64,000 nt of DNA. Source: Linum tenue. Taxonomy: Eukaryota; Streptophyta; Magnoliopsida; Malpighiales; Linaceae. Made by a program: the position numbers and the translations under genes. The notes beneath the pieces are model-generated. The model was given only the letters and a program-made list of their open reading frames with translations. It was not told the DNA's origin and did no database searches. Below, one piece after another: positions 10,365-21,606 of the stretch. The stretch spans positions 81,586,547 to 81,650,546 of the forward strand of contig CAMGYJ010000005.1 in assembly GCA_946122785.1 (NCBI GenBank). Direction: 5' to 3'. Each line of letters starts with the position of its first letter. The stretch's first letter is position 1.

Positions 10365-11324
10365 TGATATGATCCCAATTCGATCACTTCCTCAACCGGA
10401 ATTGCTTGATCAAGAAGCAAACCCAAACACTAGCAAAAATTATCAATTTTGGCCAAGTCATTTTACATTTTCAGGTGACCCAATTTGGAGGATTGGTTCT
10501 ATCAATTTACTCAATGAAAATTCGAGATTGATGGTATGTATTGAAGCTGGGAAGTTGTTCTACATCTTGGAATGCTTGGAAGCTCGAGGCAAAGCTCAGA
10601 AGGCCATTTTTCAAGCTTCCCAAAAGGCTAGCTCAAAATCGGGAAACTATCCAAAAATGACTAAGTCATGGAGCAGTTTCGGGAAGCTCACTTTGGAGCT
10701 CGATTCCAGGAGATTGAGTGAGATTCGAGACTCCAGATCCATACCACATGAAAGTATGTTTCTTCTACTTCATCGACAAGGCATTGGGTGATCAGAGGGG
10801 TACCTGGAAGGGCTCGAACGAAGGCTCCAAAGAATCGTATCGAGGCCACGTTTCTGTCTTTGGAATTCAGCAAACACGAATCCTTCTCGGATTAGGATTA
10901 GAAGACTGTTGAATTTGGATTCCTTTTCATCGTATAATGTAATAAGATTTCTTCTAAGAGTGTTAGGATTAGCTAGGTCTACTTAGTAGCTTTGATTCAT
11001 TGTAATTTTTAGTTTTAGGAGTTAAATCGAATAAACCGCAAGGTTGAGTTCCATAGCTTTTGCTTTGTGAATTTGGAGATCTTCCTAGCTAATTCTAGGA
11101 GACATTTCGAGCTTGTATCGATCAGTTATTCCCACTGTTCATTGCCAAGCATCTACCCTAAGTTTTCAAGCCTCTTTCCCTACCAGAAGGTTGCACGAAA
11201 TCACCATCCCAAACACGAACTCAAACTCAGTTTTGTTTACGTCAGTTCTGAGTTTTGATTCAATCTTTGGATTGAATCTTGTTGTGCTACTCTGATTCCA
11301 AACCACCCATCTAGAGGGTTATCA
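10365..11324 (+). mobile_element. Solo LTR (960 bp), TSD AACCC
   Basis: Starts TGATATGATCC and ends GGGTTATCA, so ends are TGATA/TATCA. The 5-bp direct repeat AACCC flanks it at 10360-10364 and 11325-11329. The sequence on either side is contiguous leader of the Tat-like element when this block is removed. No internal element region remains, as expected after LTR-LTR recombination. Orientation is inferred from an AATAAA-like signal near 11029. Confidence 0.8.
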
Positions 11325-11397
11325 AACCCAAATCCTTCGCTCAACTATCTTTATTGCTCCATGAAGATCCAAGATAATCAATCTCGGGGTATGGGGG

Positions 11398-12781
11398 TGA
11401 CTCACCACGGATACACTGCGAATTAATCCTGACTAGAGCTCAAGCATAAACTCTAGCCGGGTGTAGTATAGGGCGAGTATGTTTTAATTGTAAAACACGG
11501 GCCAGTCCATGTACCCCTACTTAAATCGCTTAGTTTGTTATCTAGCAACCGTTTTTTAGTTTAAAACTACGAAACCTACAAATGAAAACAAGCAAGTAAA
11601 GTAAATAGAGGTTGTCCCAATGAGAGAATAGTTCACCCGGGTATTGCTCCCCTTAGCTAACAATTACGACTTGTTGGATCGAATGGTCGTGTGTGGTAAG
11701 GGGGTTGTAAACCGTAGGGAAGTGTAACAAGTAGCCACGCGCCACTCTCTTAGTCTCTAGGTCGAGGGAAGGGGATATGATCCAAGCCATCAATGTGACT
11801 CTCTCGACCTATTGACTAAGGGATGGTTAGACTTCACCCTCGAATCGGAGTTTGGACGGCCACCCACAACCAAACCCTAAGTGCTAATACAAAATAAGAG
11901 GTTTGCCCTGCATTAACCTAGATAGGAGACAGTGAATTGCCTAAGAAACCCCAACATTCAAGCCTCTTTCAAAGAAAGGAAGGGCGTTTTCTCTCTACCT
12001 AGGTTAGAATGGCAATTAGATTGATAGGCTTTCACACAAAACAATCATTCATGAATATTACCTCCACATTCACATTAAACACAACCACACACAAATCATT
12101 CAATCCATACAAACATTCACATAATTGTAGCTAGGGTTTACAAACACCCAAGTGAATAGGTAGGCTATTCCATAGAAAGGAAAAGGAAAACAAAGAAAAG
12201 GAGAGAAAGAAACATGAAGAGATGAAAACCTTTCCTCCTTGTTGCTTGAATCTCCCTTGAGAAGAAGAAACCTTCACTCCTCTAGCTTGAAATAAGCCCA
12301 ATCTCCTTCTTCCTCCTTTGAATGGCCTTTTCTCTCTCTAGAATAGGAAGAGGAAACCCTAATCTCTCACTATAAACCCTCCTTTATTCTGAAACTAAAA
12401 TCCTAGAAAAAATCTCTCTTCCTCCTTCAGTTCACTTCCCATTTTATACCCAGATCAGGCTCAGATCACGATCCCAGTTCACGGCCGTGAACTTAAGGCG
12501 GGGACCGTAATCTCGGGCCAAAATGCGCTGCTTAACTAACTCAGTTCATGGTAATTGGCTTGATTCTAGTGAAACCGAAAACTACGCTAGAACCTTCGCA
12601 CTTCACGGTCTTCGGGCAATTGTCACGGTTCCACTTTTTCGCGCTTTTCGACCTCCAATCGACCCGAAACTCGTCCTCGGCCTTCTCACAAGTGCTAGTA
12701 CCTGAAATATGACAAAACAAGCACACCTTAGCGTAAAATAGTTCGAGAGACGATGAAATGTGTGCATTTAGACCCGAATTA
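11398..12781 (-). mobile_element. Solo LTR of the Tat-like family (1384 bp), TSD GGGGG
   Basis: Homologous along its length to the LTRs at 49404-50959 and 54514-56068: TGACTCACC... at the left end, the GCCGGGTGTAGTATAGGG block, a TATA-containing stretch, the CACGGCCGTGA-type repeats at 12480-12620 and the GACCCGAAT(T/C)A end. GGGGG flanks at 11393-11397 and 12782-12786. The terminal CA (TG on minus) has decayed to TA. It interrupts leader sequence that is contiguous in intact relatives. Confidence 0.85.
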
Positions 12782-12956
12782 GGGGGATACCCCCACATGT
12801 TGGTGAATTCATAGTATCCATGATTTAGTATCTACAAACACAAAAATACTAAAAAGGCATTCAAACACACGCAAACCACCCGTTGGAGAGATGAGTGGGT
12901 CAACAAAACACTAACAGACACAACAAAAAGTAAGAAACCAAAGATGGAAAGAAGGT

Positions 12957-14105
12957 AGCTAAAATACACTTCCATAGCCATAATTTTCACGTTTGTAACA
13001 AATATAACCACAACTTTCGATAAACACAAAGTATCCAGAATTTTTATGATTTTATAACAAATCTAGTCATTTATGTTACAAACTTTAATGGTGTCAGTGA
13101 CTTTGTTAGTTAGGTTAACGACAGACAAACTAGGATGTCAAATCACCGCACACGTTGCCACATCATTTTGAGTTATAAAAATAATTATTTTAAAATTTAA
13201 AAAATGCCCAAAAATATTTTTCCTAATTTTCCCCCTATTCCCTTCCCTTCATTATGTCGTCCCTCCTGCGCCGCCGCTCTTCTTTTTCTTCTTTCTATCC
13301 CTGAGAAATTCTCAATGTCGGTAACAATACCCAATAAGGGTAAATCAAATCAAAGAAATCAAATTGAAGAGAACCCACCACGAGTAAATCCAATGCAAGA
13401 AAAACGAAAAAATCTCATCTCAACCCTAGAATTAAATCCAAGGAAATGCACCACAATGTCGCGAGCGAATTCGTGAACGAGTTGGGAACCGGCGCCACTG
13501 TTCTTTCTGCAGCAGAATTGTGAATTAGGAAACCGAGTCAAAAATGTCTCACCCACCAGGAATGCCAATGATGTAGGGGGATCATTAACGGGTTGGAAGC
13601 CTCGCAGGTGATTATGGCTGGCGGCTTCAGCTTGTTCTTGGATCATGGAGGCCGGCCACTCGATGGTCCCATCATCACTAGCAGAGTTGGATTTGTTCTT
13701 TGAAGAGGGTTGGGGAGGAGGCGGAGGAGGAGGGGTCGGGGAGCGGCGAGATCATAGAGGTTTGGTTTTCAATTAATCTTTGTTTTATTGTGTACAGAAA
13801 ATTTAGAGAGAGAAAGCTTGGAAAAGGAAGGCAGGTTACAAAGAGACCGCTGATGGGAAAGTAGGGGGAGAGGCGGAATGATTTTGGAGAAGAAAGATAG
13901 GTTAGTGTTTTTGTATTTTATTTTGTATTTTATTTTTTTAATCCACGTGGATTGGTATGGTCAATAAGTCGCCAACCCAATAATTTTCGTCAGTCCAGTC
14001 ATACCGTTAACTGACACTGTTAAAGGAATGGACGGAAGTGGCTATTTTGTGTTTTTCAAAAGTTGTGGCTACATTTATCACAAACGTGAAAGTATTTTTC
14101 CAAGA
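12957..14105. mobile_element. Long-TIR MITE (Mutator-like?)
   Basis: The left end AAAATACACTTCCATAGCC...CACGTTTGTAACAAATATAACCACAACTTT and the right end (14030-14105), read in reverse complement, share about 70 bp of imperfect inverted repeat. The same terminal words occur in the element at 35385-36872. The interior has no transposase. I could not settle the target duplication, so the superfamily is inferred from TIR length. Confidence 0.6.
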
Positions 14106-14187
14106 AAAAAAAACAAAAACAACTAAAGTAACAAACCAAAGCCTTTTTCCAATAGCCTATAAGTCCTTAGCAATGACACCAAAAGCT

Positions 14188-15580
14188 TGACTCTTCCTAA
14201 CTAGAACTAGCACAATCCAAAGCCAAAACATAACCAACAACCAGGTGTAGCATAGGGTAAGTAAAGTAATAAATTATGATTGATTGGATGTAGCATAGGG
14301 TAAGTAAAGTAATAAAATTATCGAATCCATGGGTTTTTAGATGTATCTTCACTTCATCTTAGGTTCGCTATCTAGCCAAACCAAAATAGTGATTAAGAAC
14401 TAAGATAACTAAGCTACTCTAACTACTACTCTATCTAATACAAGGTGGGAGCTCCCTTAGGCATCAACCCCCTGGCTCCTCTATTGAACTGATGTTGAGT
14501 ACTATTCTAGATTTATTGACTCGATACTTCTATAGTGGATAATTCTATACTAGGTTGGACTCCCTATTCGAGGTATCCAACCCCTTACAATTTCTCTACC
14601 CGGAGAGGCATACTATACAACCAACCTAGGCAAATTGAGGTGTTCACACTTCACAACCAACTCCTACAATAGGACAAACCCCAATACGACACGATGGACC
14701 CAATCACACTCGTTCATAGACCCATAAAGATGAATTGGTAGTGATTTATTCATCCTAGTAGGATATTCTTCCTCCTAGGAAAAAAAATCCCCAAATTGAG
14801 GAATTAGATCAAGATCCATCAATTGCATAGTACTCAAATCAATAGATAATAGAGATTCAAAATCATAGGGTTTGTCACATACGTCAAAAATCAAACCAGC
14901 ATCTAAATTTAGGGTTCATCAACCTAAGTGAAGGAGATCTAAATTATAGAGCGGACAGAAATTACAATACAAAGTTTGAGACCTTCATTCTTTATCTTCT
15001 AAGCTTGATTTCCTTGCTCCAATCTCAATCCAAGTCTCCAATTCAACCCCAAGATCTCTTTAGATCACTCTCTCTCTCTCTCTAGAAATCCCTCATTCGG
15101 TGTTTTAGGGTGAAAACCCAACTCTCCATGCTCTCCCCTCTAAAAAACCAACATCAGCTTTATAGTCTGCAAAATCAACTCGAACACGACCGTGTCAATA
15201 GGTCGTGTTCTCCTCCAAGTGTTACGTTTCATTCATCTACTGGAGAAAATTTGAAGAAGCCTTGGCCTGTGAAAACGGGCGTGTCCTATGTCATATTCTT
15301 CATTCTTCATCAATTCGCACAGTCTTGGGGCAAACTCATAGTTACCGTGTTTATTTCACAGTCTCGGAGACCGTGACCCTTGCAACAGCCGGTGAGATGT
15401 CATTTTCCATCTACTCCGCCACATCGGTCACAGACTCTGAACACAGTCGTGTTGGATAGCTGTGTTCCTAGAAGAATTAGTCATTCACGTGCCTTTGGGA
15501 ACACAATCATGTCCTTGGTTGTGCTAATGAACACGTTCATGATCACGGTCGTGTCACTAGGCTGTGTTATCTTATATGTA
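14188..15580 (-). repeat. Divergent 5' LTR of the old Tat-like element
   Basis: Begins TGACTC next to the decayed primer site and carries the family landmarks GGTGTAGCATAGGG (twice, 14245 and 14288), the CTCTCTCT tract and CACGACCGTGTC-type repeats at 15180-15560. The outer end is not clear; 15580 is approximate and sequence beyond it no longer matches the family. Confidence 0.5.
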
Positions 15581-17175
15581 TAGGTTGCGGGAGGATATTG
15601 TCCAAGGAAGAAGAACAAATTTTGGTTGTAGCTATATATTATTGGTTTTTTTACTGAAAATACAAACACAGACAAAATAAGATAAATTAAAGGTTTGGGG
15701 AGACTAAATACCTCCCTATAATTGGTTACCTAGATTAATCACTATAATTCACTTGGTTATCTATATTTAATCATTATAACTCTAGACAATGAAAAAATCT
15801 AGAACAACCTATCAATACTCCAGAAAAATCATCCTACCTATTTCGAACCATTTCAGCCTTCTAGTGAGACGAAGAATTTGAAGCTCTTTAACTATCATAC
15901 ATGGGAATCGGCTAAAACTTTTCTTCCCCTCTCTTCTTTTCAAATTTTCTGACTTCTCTCAAGACATCTTTTTTTTTTTCAAATTCATCGGAGATTGTCC
16001 TCGACATCATTCTGGCGATCAACGACATCCCCCTCTCCTCCTTTTCTTTTCGTTCCTTTTGTGTTTGCTCTCAATTTCTTGCCCATCTATGAGATTTTCC
16101 TTTTGCCTCTCCAATGAAATGGATGGTTTCTACTCCAACCTTTGTTTGTGACCTTCGGATATAAATGTGCTTGGAATTTTTTCTCAATGGCGAAGGGGCT
16201 ATTAATCTTTGATCGGTAGCTTGTCTTTTCATCTTCAAATAAATTTACATCAAATAAGCGATATATTCAATAAAGATGTTATATGGAAATAGTGTATAAA
16301 GATCACACATTAAAAACAAGAAATAGTATGGAATCTAAACACCAACTAAATGGAGCGTTTAATGCACCCAACGACAACCAATAGGTACCTACCTAAGAAG
16401 AAATGTGAATTGACTGCACATATGGTTGGAAGTTTTGATCGTATTTGGGATATATCGAATATCGTACTGAAGTCAATATTTGGTATTACCGAACACATAT
16501 ATTATTTTATAGGATTGGGAATGGGATTCAATTTCGAGTGTAAATCGGTATTAAAGATTATGAGATTAAGATCGATATTATACCAAAATACTGAAGAATA
16601 TCAAAATATAAACTAGTGTGCATTTTCACCGCTCTAGCCAGGCTACCTCACTTTTACCGGCCCTCAACCACTAAAATGAAAAATTAACGGTTCAGCCCAT
16701 TACCCATCTCGTTCCTTTCCTCCCTCATAATTTGAGAACCCAAATTAAGTCCATCACTTCCTTTTACAGGTAGTTATACTCAGCATCCTAGTGCAGTCCT
16801 CTTCAATTCGTCTCACCATGTTTGCTTTCAGTTTGTCATTACGGTTAATATACGGGTTGTGTAGTCCCACTATATTTCTCTTGTTTTTGTTTGTTATCGC
16901 TGTTGGAATTCATGTATTAGAGATCCTCAAAACCACTTTGGTTCTGGCGGTCTTTTGGGTGGGTTGTGATTTGAATAAAGCATGGAAAGGGTCGAATGAA
17001 TATTTTGTGTTAATTAATTGTTGAGATTTATATGGTTAACATTTAAGACCGGGACCGGATATAAAACAATCTATCCCGTCTTTGGTCCCAAAATTTGCAA
17101 AAAAAAAAAACCCGACCAATCCAGTCTGAGTTAAAATCGTATCAAAACCGGAAGAAATAAAAAATAGTTCAGTGA
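15581..17175. other. No gene seen; AT-rich intergenic sequence
   Basis: Short frames occur (for example 16350-16616 and 16791-17024) but lack recognisable motifs. The latter is hydrophobic and low complexity. Text around 16440-16620 resembles decayed MITE sequence (repeated AATATCG/GATATTA words) without defined ends. Confidence 0.4.
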
Positions 17176-17227
17176 CTGAGCAATGAGCCCAGCCCCCAAT
17201 CCAGCCCAGCCCATATCCCAGCCCAGC
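17176..17227. repeat. 52-bp flank copy A, duplicated beyond the LTR element
   Basis: This CCCAGCCC-rich segment is repeated at 19790-19841 with one mismatch, so it brackets the LTR element 17228-19789 as an exceptionally long direct repeat. Confidence 0.85.
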
Positions 17228-17633
17228 TGTCACGGAAAAATTCTAGAATGCCCTAGAAAGATGTAGGTGCATGCATGTATCTCTAGATTCATGCACTCAT
17301 GCACATGCATCCTCCCTATTTATTATGATTCATGTATAGGTGAACATACATTCACCTTATTAATTATTGTTCATGTATTGGGCTAGTTCATGTATGGAGG
17401 GACTATCTAGGTTCATTCATTAATGATGGCCTACATACATTGTACTAAGTGGAGAGGATGCCTATATAAGCATCCCTCTCCCTCATTTTTCATTCATCTA
17501 GAAATTGAGAGTTTTCCATCTCTAGAGCATTTCTCCATACTTGTGAGTTTGAGTGAATATGAGCAAGGTTGACTTAGCGCTCTAACGAGACTTGAGTGCT
17601 AAGTGCCGCACGGCCAAGAGTTGGTCCGTGACA
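17228..17633 (+). repeat. 5' LTR (406 bp)
   Basis: Bounded by TGTCACGG and CCGTGACA. Contains repeated GCATGCATG/ATGCACATGCAT palindromic words near 17268-17310 and a TATATAAG box at about 17463. Confidence 0.9.
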
Positions 17634-17687
17634 AGTGGTATCAGAGCCAAGGCCGTAGCTCATCAAGTGAGGCAGAACTTCTATGAG

Positions 17688-18632
17688 ATGGCTTCTGGAT
17701 CCGTTCGTGGTGACGAGCGTATGAGCAATGCCAAGAGGGACACGTCTCTATTTGATGACCTTGTGGAAAGATGGGCCGAGTCATTGAAGGAGAGACTAGT
17801 GGCCAAGTTTGAGAGCATGCAAAAGGAGGTTGCGAAGCTCAAGGGAGAGGTGATTCTCCCAACGAGGGATACTGAAGAGTTTGGTGCGTCCGTAGCACAA
17901 CCTAGCATGTTTGGTGCATTTAAAGCCGATGCTTTTCAGCCTAAGGAGCAAGAGGCATCCGAAAGCGATGTTGCGTCAGAAGAGTTTGGTGCGTCTGACA
18001 ACAACAATGTTGGGAGCTATGAGCAACACTCTGTTATGGATGAGAGGACATGTGGTTACAGAGTCGAGCACTCGACAAGCGAAGAGGAGGAGGCTCAAGT
18101 TGGGGAGAGCCATCCTTCTAACGTGGTCGACCAAGGGGATTCGAAAACAACAAAGGAGATAGAAGACCCTCCTCATGTAGATGGTGGTCGATGCTTCGAT
18201 GGAGCGAGGTTCGATGAAGGGACAACAAAAGCCTTGATATGGGGTAAGGCTTGTGAAGACCTTCTCGCTGCGGGCAAAGTGTGGAGGCTAGGCATTCCGC
18301 ACGTGAAGAGGAGAGTGAAACAGGACAAGGTGTCACTAGTGAGAACGGCACCGAAGGCTTTGAAAGCTTGCTTGAACAAGCAAGCCAAGGTGACAAGGAC
18401 AACGACCAAGATGACGCAGATGTGGATGAAATGCTCAAGTTCTCAGTGCAAGAGAGAGAGGGCAAGGAGAGCACGAAATCTTGGAGGAGTGGAACTTGTG
18501 CAAGGGCCAGGGCCACCCTTGCTCGCCATAAAGCGCATAATCACCACACCAACAATGACGCTAATGCGAAGAAGGTGCCACGACGAGGACGTCGTGAATT
18601 TGGTGGGGGAGAATGTCACTGGAAAATTCTAG
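17688..18632 (+). CDS. Acidic ORF inside the non-autonomous LTR element
   Basis: The frame opens inside the LTR at 17592, but the first ATG past the primer site is 17688, giving about 314 residues. The N-terminal 60 residues (LVERWAESLKERLVAKFESMQKEVAKLKGE) look like a coiled coil. The middle is acidic and low complexity (EEEEAQVGES). After about 18280 this frame becomes basic while the +2 frame (18281-18652) stays acidic (DKDNDQDDADVDEMLKF), suggesting a frameshift in an ancestral longer acidic protein. It stops inside the 3' LTR. It has no zinc knuckle, protease or RT. A gag-like structural or regulatory role is possible but I do not recognise a family. Confidence 0.4.
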   Translation: MASGSVRGDERMSNAKRDTSLFDDLVERWAESLKERLVAKFESMQKEVAKLKGEVILPTRDTEEFGASVAQPSMFGAFKADAFQPKEQEASESDVASEEFGASDNNNVGSYEQHSVMDERTCGYRVEHSTSEEEEAQVGESHPSNVVDQGDSKTTKEIEDPPHVDGGRCFDGARFDEGTTKALIWGKACEDLLAAGKVWRLGIPHVKRRVKQDKVSLVRTAPKALKACLNKQAKVTRTTTKMTQMWMKCSSSQCKRERARRARNLGGVELVQGPGPPLLAIKRIITTPTMTLMRRRCHDEDVVNLVGENVTGKF

Positions 18633-19789
18633 AATGCCCTAGAAAGATGTAGGTGATAACGATGAAATTGCACATGTTTGCACCCTTAGTTCTTATCCGT
18701 TTGTGGAGCATAGTCGTGTATTTTTGGCCTATTTTACGCTGGGTTGTGCTACTTTGTCACATTTCAGGTCCCGGACGTCGAAGGAAAGGCTAAGCACGAG
18801 TTTCGGGGCATTTGGAAGTCATTCGGTCGAGCTGGAGCCAAAGCACGGGCGCGCCTAATTCAAAGCACGGCCGTGTTCCTGGCCCGTGCTTTTACTGCCG
18901 AGGGTGTCTCCACATTTGTCCTACACCCTTAATTGAAGGTAGTGAATTGGTGACTTTAGTCGAGGAGCCAATTCACTATTCTGTACTGAAGTTACTTCGG
19001 TAGTGGAGGTTTGGTTCGTTAGGGACTCAATCTGTTTACTCCGGTGGAGGTTAGTCGCCCGCTAGAGACTCAGATTGAGAGGGTCTGAAGACCTTTAGTC
19101 GAGACTTCAGACTGTTTAAGAACCTTCCGCAGTATAACTATCATAGAAATTGAACTTGGTAAATTGCAATCCGGCTTAACTGCAGTCTAGGGGGAACCAT
19201 ATCCGGGTGACCTTTCTCGACTTGAAACAACTGTTTAACTTGCTTTGTGTTTTTGTTTGCTTGATCTGCACTAAAGTTTCACTGCTAGATAACAAGAATT
19301 CACCGAGTAGTCATCAAATCTAGGACCCGGGTTGACATTAAAACCCAAACCCGCTATACTACACTTTAGGAAGTGGTTACACTTGGTCATTTTCTAGAGT
19401 GACAGTAGGAGTGAGTCAGTAGGTGCATGCATGTATCTCTAGATTCATGCACTTATGCACATGCATCCTCCCTATTTATTATAATTCATGTATAGGTGAA
19501 CATACATTCACCTTATTAATTATTGTTCATGTATTGGGCTAGTTCATGTATGGAGGGACTATCTAGGTTCATTCATTAATGATGGCCTACATACATTGTA
19601 CTAAGTGGAGAGGATGCCTATATAAGCATCCCTCTCCCTCATTTTTCATTCATCCAGAAATTGAGAGTTTTCCATCTCTAGAGCATTTCTCCATACTTGT
19701 GAGTTTGAGTGAATACGAGCAAGGCTGACTTAGCGCTCTAACGAGACTTGAGTGCTAAGTGCCGCACGGCCAAGAGTTGGTCCGTGACA
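18614..19789 (+). repeat. 3' LTR split by a solo LTR
   Basis: The first 40 bp (18614-18653) match the start of the 5' LTR. The remaining 366 bp resume at 19424 immediately after the nested insertion and its TSD. Confidence 0.9.
18654..19418 (+). mobile_element. Nested solo LTR (765 bp), TSD GTAGG
   Basis: Runs from TGATAACGATG to GAGTGAGTCA with the 5-bp duplication GTAGG at 18649-18653 and 19419-19423. It is the same family as the minus-strand copy 38786-41032 but lacks several hundred bp of that copy's middle. It carries the shared block GGCCTATTTTACGCTGGG at 18728-18745 and CACGGCCGTGTT repeats at 18862-18875. Confidence 0.9.
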
Positions 19790-19841
19790 CTGAGCAATGA
19801 GCCCAGCCCCCAATCCAGCCCAGCCCATATCCCAACCCAGC
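19790..19841. repeat. 52-bp flank copy B
   Basis: Second copy of 17176-17227, differing by one base (CCCAACCCAG against CCCAGCCCAG). Confidence 0.85.
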
Positions 19842-21015
19842 TGCCAATTCCCCTTTACCCTAAGCCCCTAAAACCTCTAGCCCCGCAATCTGCTAGTCCG
19901 CTCTATCTCTTCCCTTTCACAGCAGCGATACGGGAGATTGGAGAGGAGAGAAGGCCCATATTCCTTCTTTCCTAGCTCGTCGTCGTCGACCAGCTTCACG
20001 AGATCAGAGAGATGATGCAGGCCGCAGCTGATCTTCGTCTTGACGGTCGCGACGCGAGAAAGAGAAGAGAGATGGCAGTGGTTGTAGGTCCGACGAGAAC
20101 TAGAACCATAGACCGAGGAACGGAGACAGATCCGTTAGCGGTCGTGACGGATCGACGATGAGGTTGGGCTATGCATCGGCGGAGGCGGCGCAATCCTTTG
20201 ATTGCGACGGCGGGCGACAATCTGGTGAGTCACGGCTTATTATGGTGGCGATGACCGGCGATGCCAGGTGGGGGAAAGCAACGGTTGTCTGGTGGCGACC
20301 AAGACTCCAAGAGGGTGCCAGTCGTGTAATCATTTTTGGTGAGGAAGAAAGGAAAAGAAAAGAAAAGGGGAAACCGTGTTTTCCTTTTCTATTATTCGAA
20401 TATTGGAATACATATATCGTACCGATTTCCACCCGCATATGGATATCATACTTAACTTGAACTTTGACTACCTAGTTACAGCAAGAGAAATTACAACCTC
20501 ATCCCAGATAATGCTTGGAAATGTATCACAAAATTCTCTCCTTTTCCTACTAATTATGAGTCTCCTCCTCTGTTACAATTTCCAAATTTGGCACCATGCA
20601 CATATGACATATGAATTACGACTATGACGAGTCAATTCTATAACTTCTCGTCCCGTTTCTGGAAGCACACAAATACATAACCATGGTGGCTAGGCGAGGC
20701 CATCTCTTCCAAACTCTAACAAGCACAGACGAAGGTTACAAAATAATGGATATGAATCCGAATTTTCTCTCATCAATTTCCACCCAAGTCCATGATAAAT
20801 TCTCTTCCCGCCGGCGCCAATCCTGACTCCTGAGCATGAGGCTGGATTTCTTTGTCTGTTCCATTACCAAATATAGTAATTGCAATGACAACAGAGGTTT
20901 GGATAACTAACTATGGCCTCATCGAATATTGAATATAGAGATTCTAATTTCAACACCCACATTGCACATTCTTTTCCCCCTATCGGGGTGCTAATGATCT
21001 CTATTAATCAGTAAT
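19842..21015. other. No gene seen
   Basis: The first 450 bp are GC-rich with CGTCGTCGTCGAC and purine-rich words, like a decayed gene 5' region, but no conserved frame is evident on either strand. The remainder is AT-rich without structure I can name. Confidence 0.35.
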
Positions 21016-21031
21016 AAATTTAACGGTTTGG

Positions 21032-21590
21032 CCTATTATCGAGCCTTCTTCTTGGATTGATTGCTTCATGATGCTTTTCTTTCACGCGTACACTTGGGAA
21101 ATTTTGGAAGGAAAGAAACGCAAGAACTTTCAACGATAGAAGGAAGAATTGGAAAGAGGTGTGCTATAAGTTGGGGTGGAACCTCCTGAGGTGGGTCGCT
21201 GCTGCTGGGTGGTGAGCAAACAGAATGGCATTGAGTGGATTAGATTGGTGAAGCGAGCTTGTCCGAGTCGTCAAAACTCTAATAATTGATTGGTTGTAGC
21301 GTCGCGTTTTTGTGTATGGGAGCTTCCTGCGTTTGCAGGCTTCTGTGTTTTCCCTTGGCGGTTGACCCTGTCTTTGCCGTGTCCAGCTTTGCTTTGCTGG
21401 TTTGTTTCTCTTTCGAGCCCAAAGCTGGTGTGTGTTGCTGCCTTTTCTGTGTCTTTTTTAGTTTTTCTGTTTGCTGCCAGTTCATGGCTTTTGAACTGCA
21501 GCTTTCCTTGTTCGTGTCCTTTCCCTTCGCTTTTCTTGTACGTTATTTTCTCTTTCCTTCCTTAATAAAAGTTTCTATCACCTTCATAAA
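21032..21590 (+). mobile_element. Target-primed (LINE-type) insertion with 16-bp TSD
   Basis: AAATTTAACGGTTTGG is duplicated exactly at 21016-21031 and 21591-21606. The insert ends with TTAATAAAAG...CATAAA directly before the right TSD, like a weak 3' A-rich tail. Long TSDs with an A-rich end indicate target-primed reverse transcription. The insert resembles the 3' end of plant LINEs (translation near 21080 includes FFHAYTWEILEG), but a SINE or processed transcript remains possible. Confidence 0.7.
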
Positions 21591-21606
21591 AAATTTAACG
21601 GTTTGG

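Larger units (their letters stand above)
9960..15580 (-). mobile_element. Old Tat/Athila-like LTR element remnant, minus strand, heavily nested
   Basis: Read on the minus strand: a divergent 5' LTR (14188 to about 15580), a decayed tRNA-Asp primer site (about 14164-14187, rc GCTTTTGGTGTCATTGCTAA against canonical TTTTTGGCGCCGTTGCCGGG), leader sequence, then a coding remnant (9981-10335). Leader and coding remnant are homologous to the intact relatives at 49404-56068 and 42097-47692. Two solo LTRs and one long-TIR MITE split the leader. The 3' half and 3' LTR are not seen. The left edge coincides with the pol-less LTR element, which may have inserted into it. Confidence 0.6.
17228..19789 (+). 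mobile_element. Non-autonomous LTR retrotransposon (TRIM/LARD type) with nested solo LTR
   Basis: LTRs 17228-17633 and 18614-18653 plus 19424-19789 are both 406 bp once the nested insertion is removed, start TGTCAC and end GTCCGTGACA. A perfect tRNA-iMet primer site TGGTATCAGAGCCA lies at 17636-17649 and a purine tract GGTGGGGGAGAA precedes 18614. The interior is only about 980 bp with one acidic ORF and no pol. LTRs look about 98% alike by eye, so insertion is fairly recent. Confidence 0.9.

Noticed and set aside
17592..17687. In-frame ATG at 17592 as start of the 346-codon ORF
   Set aside because: It lies in the 5' LTR upstream of the primer site, so it cannot be part of a conserved internal protein; the ATG at 17688 is preferred.
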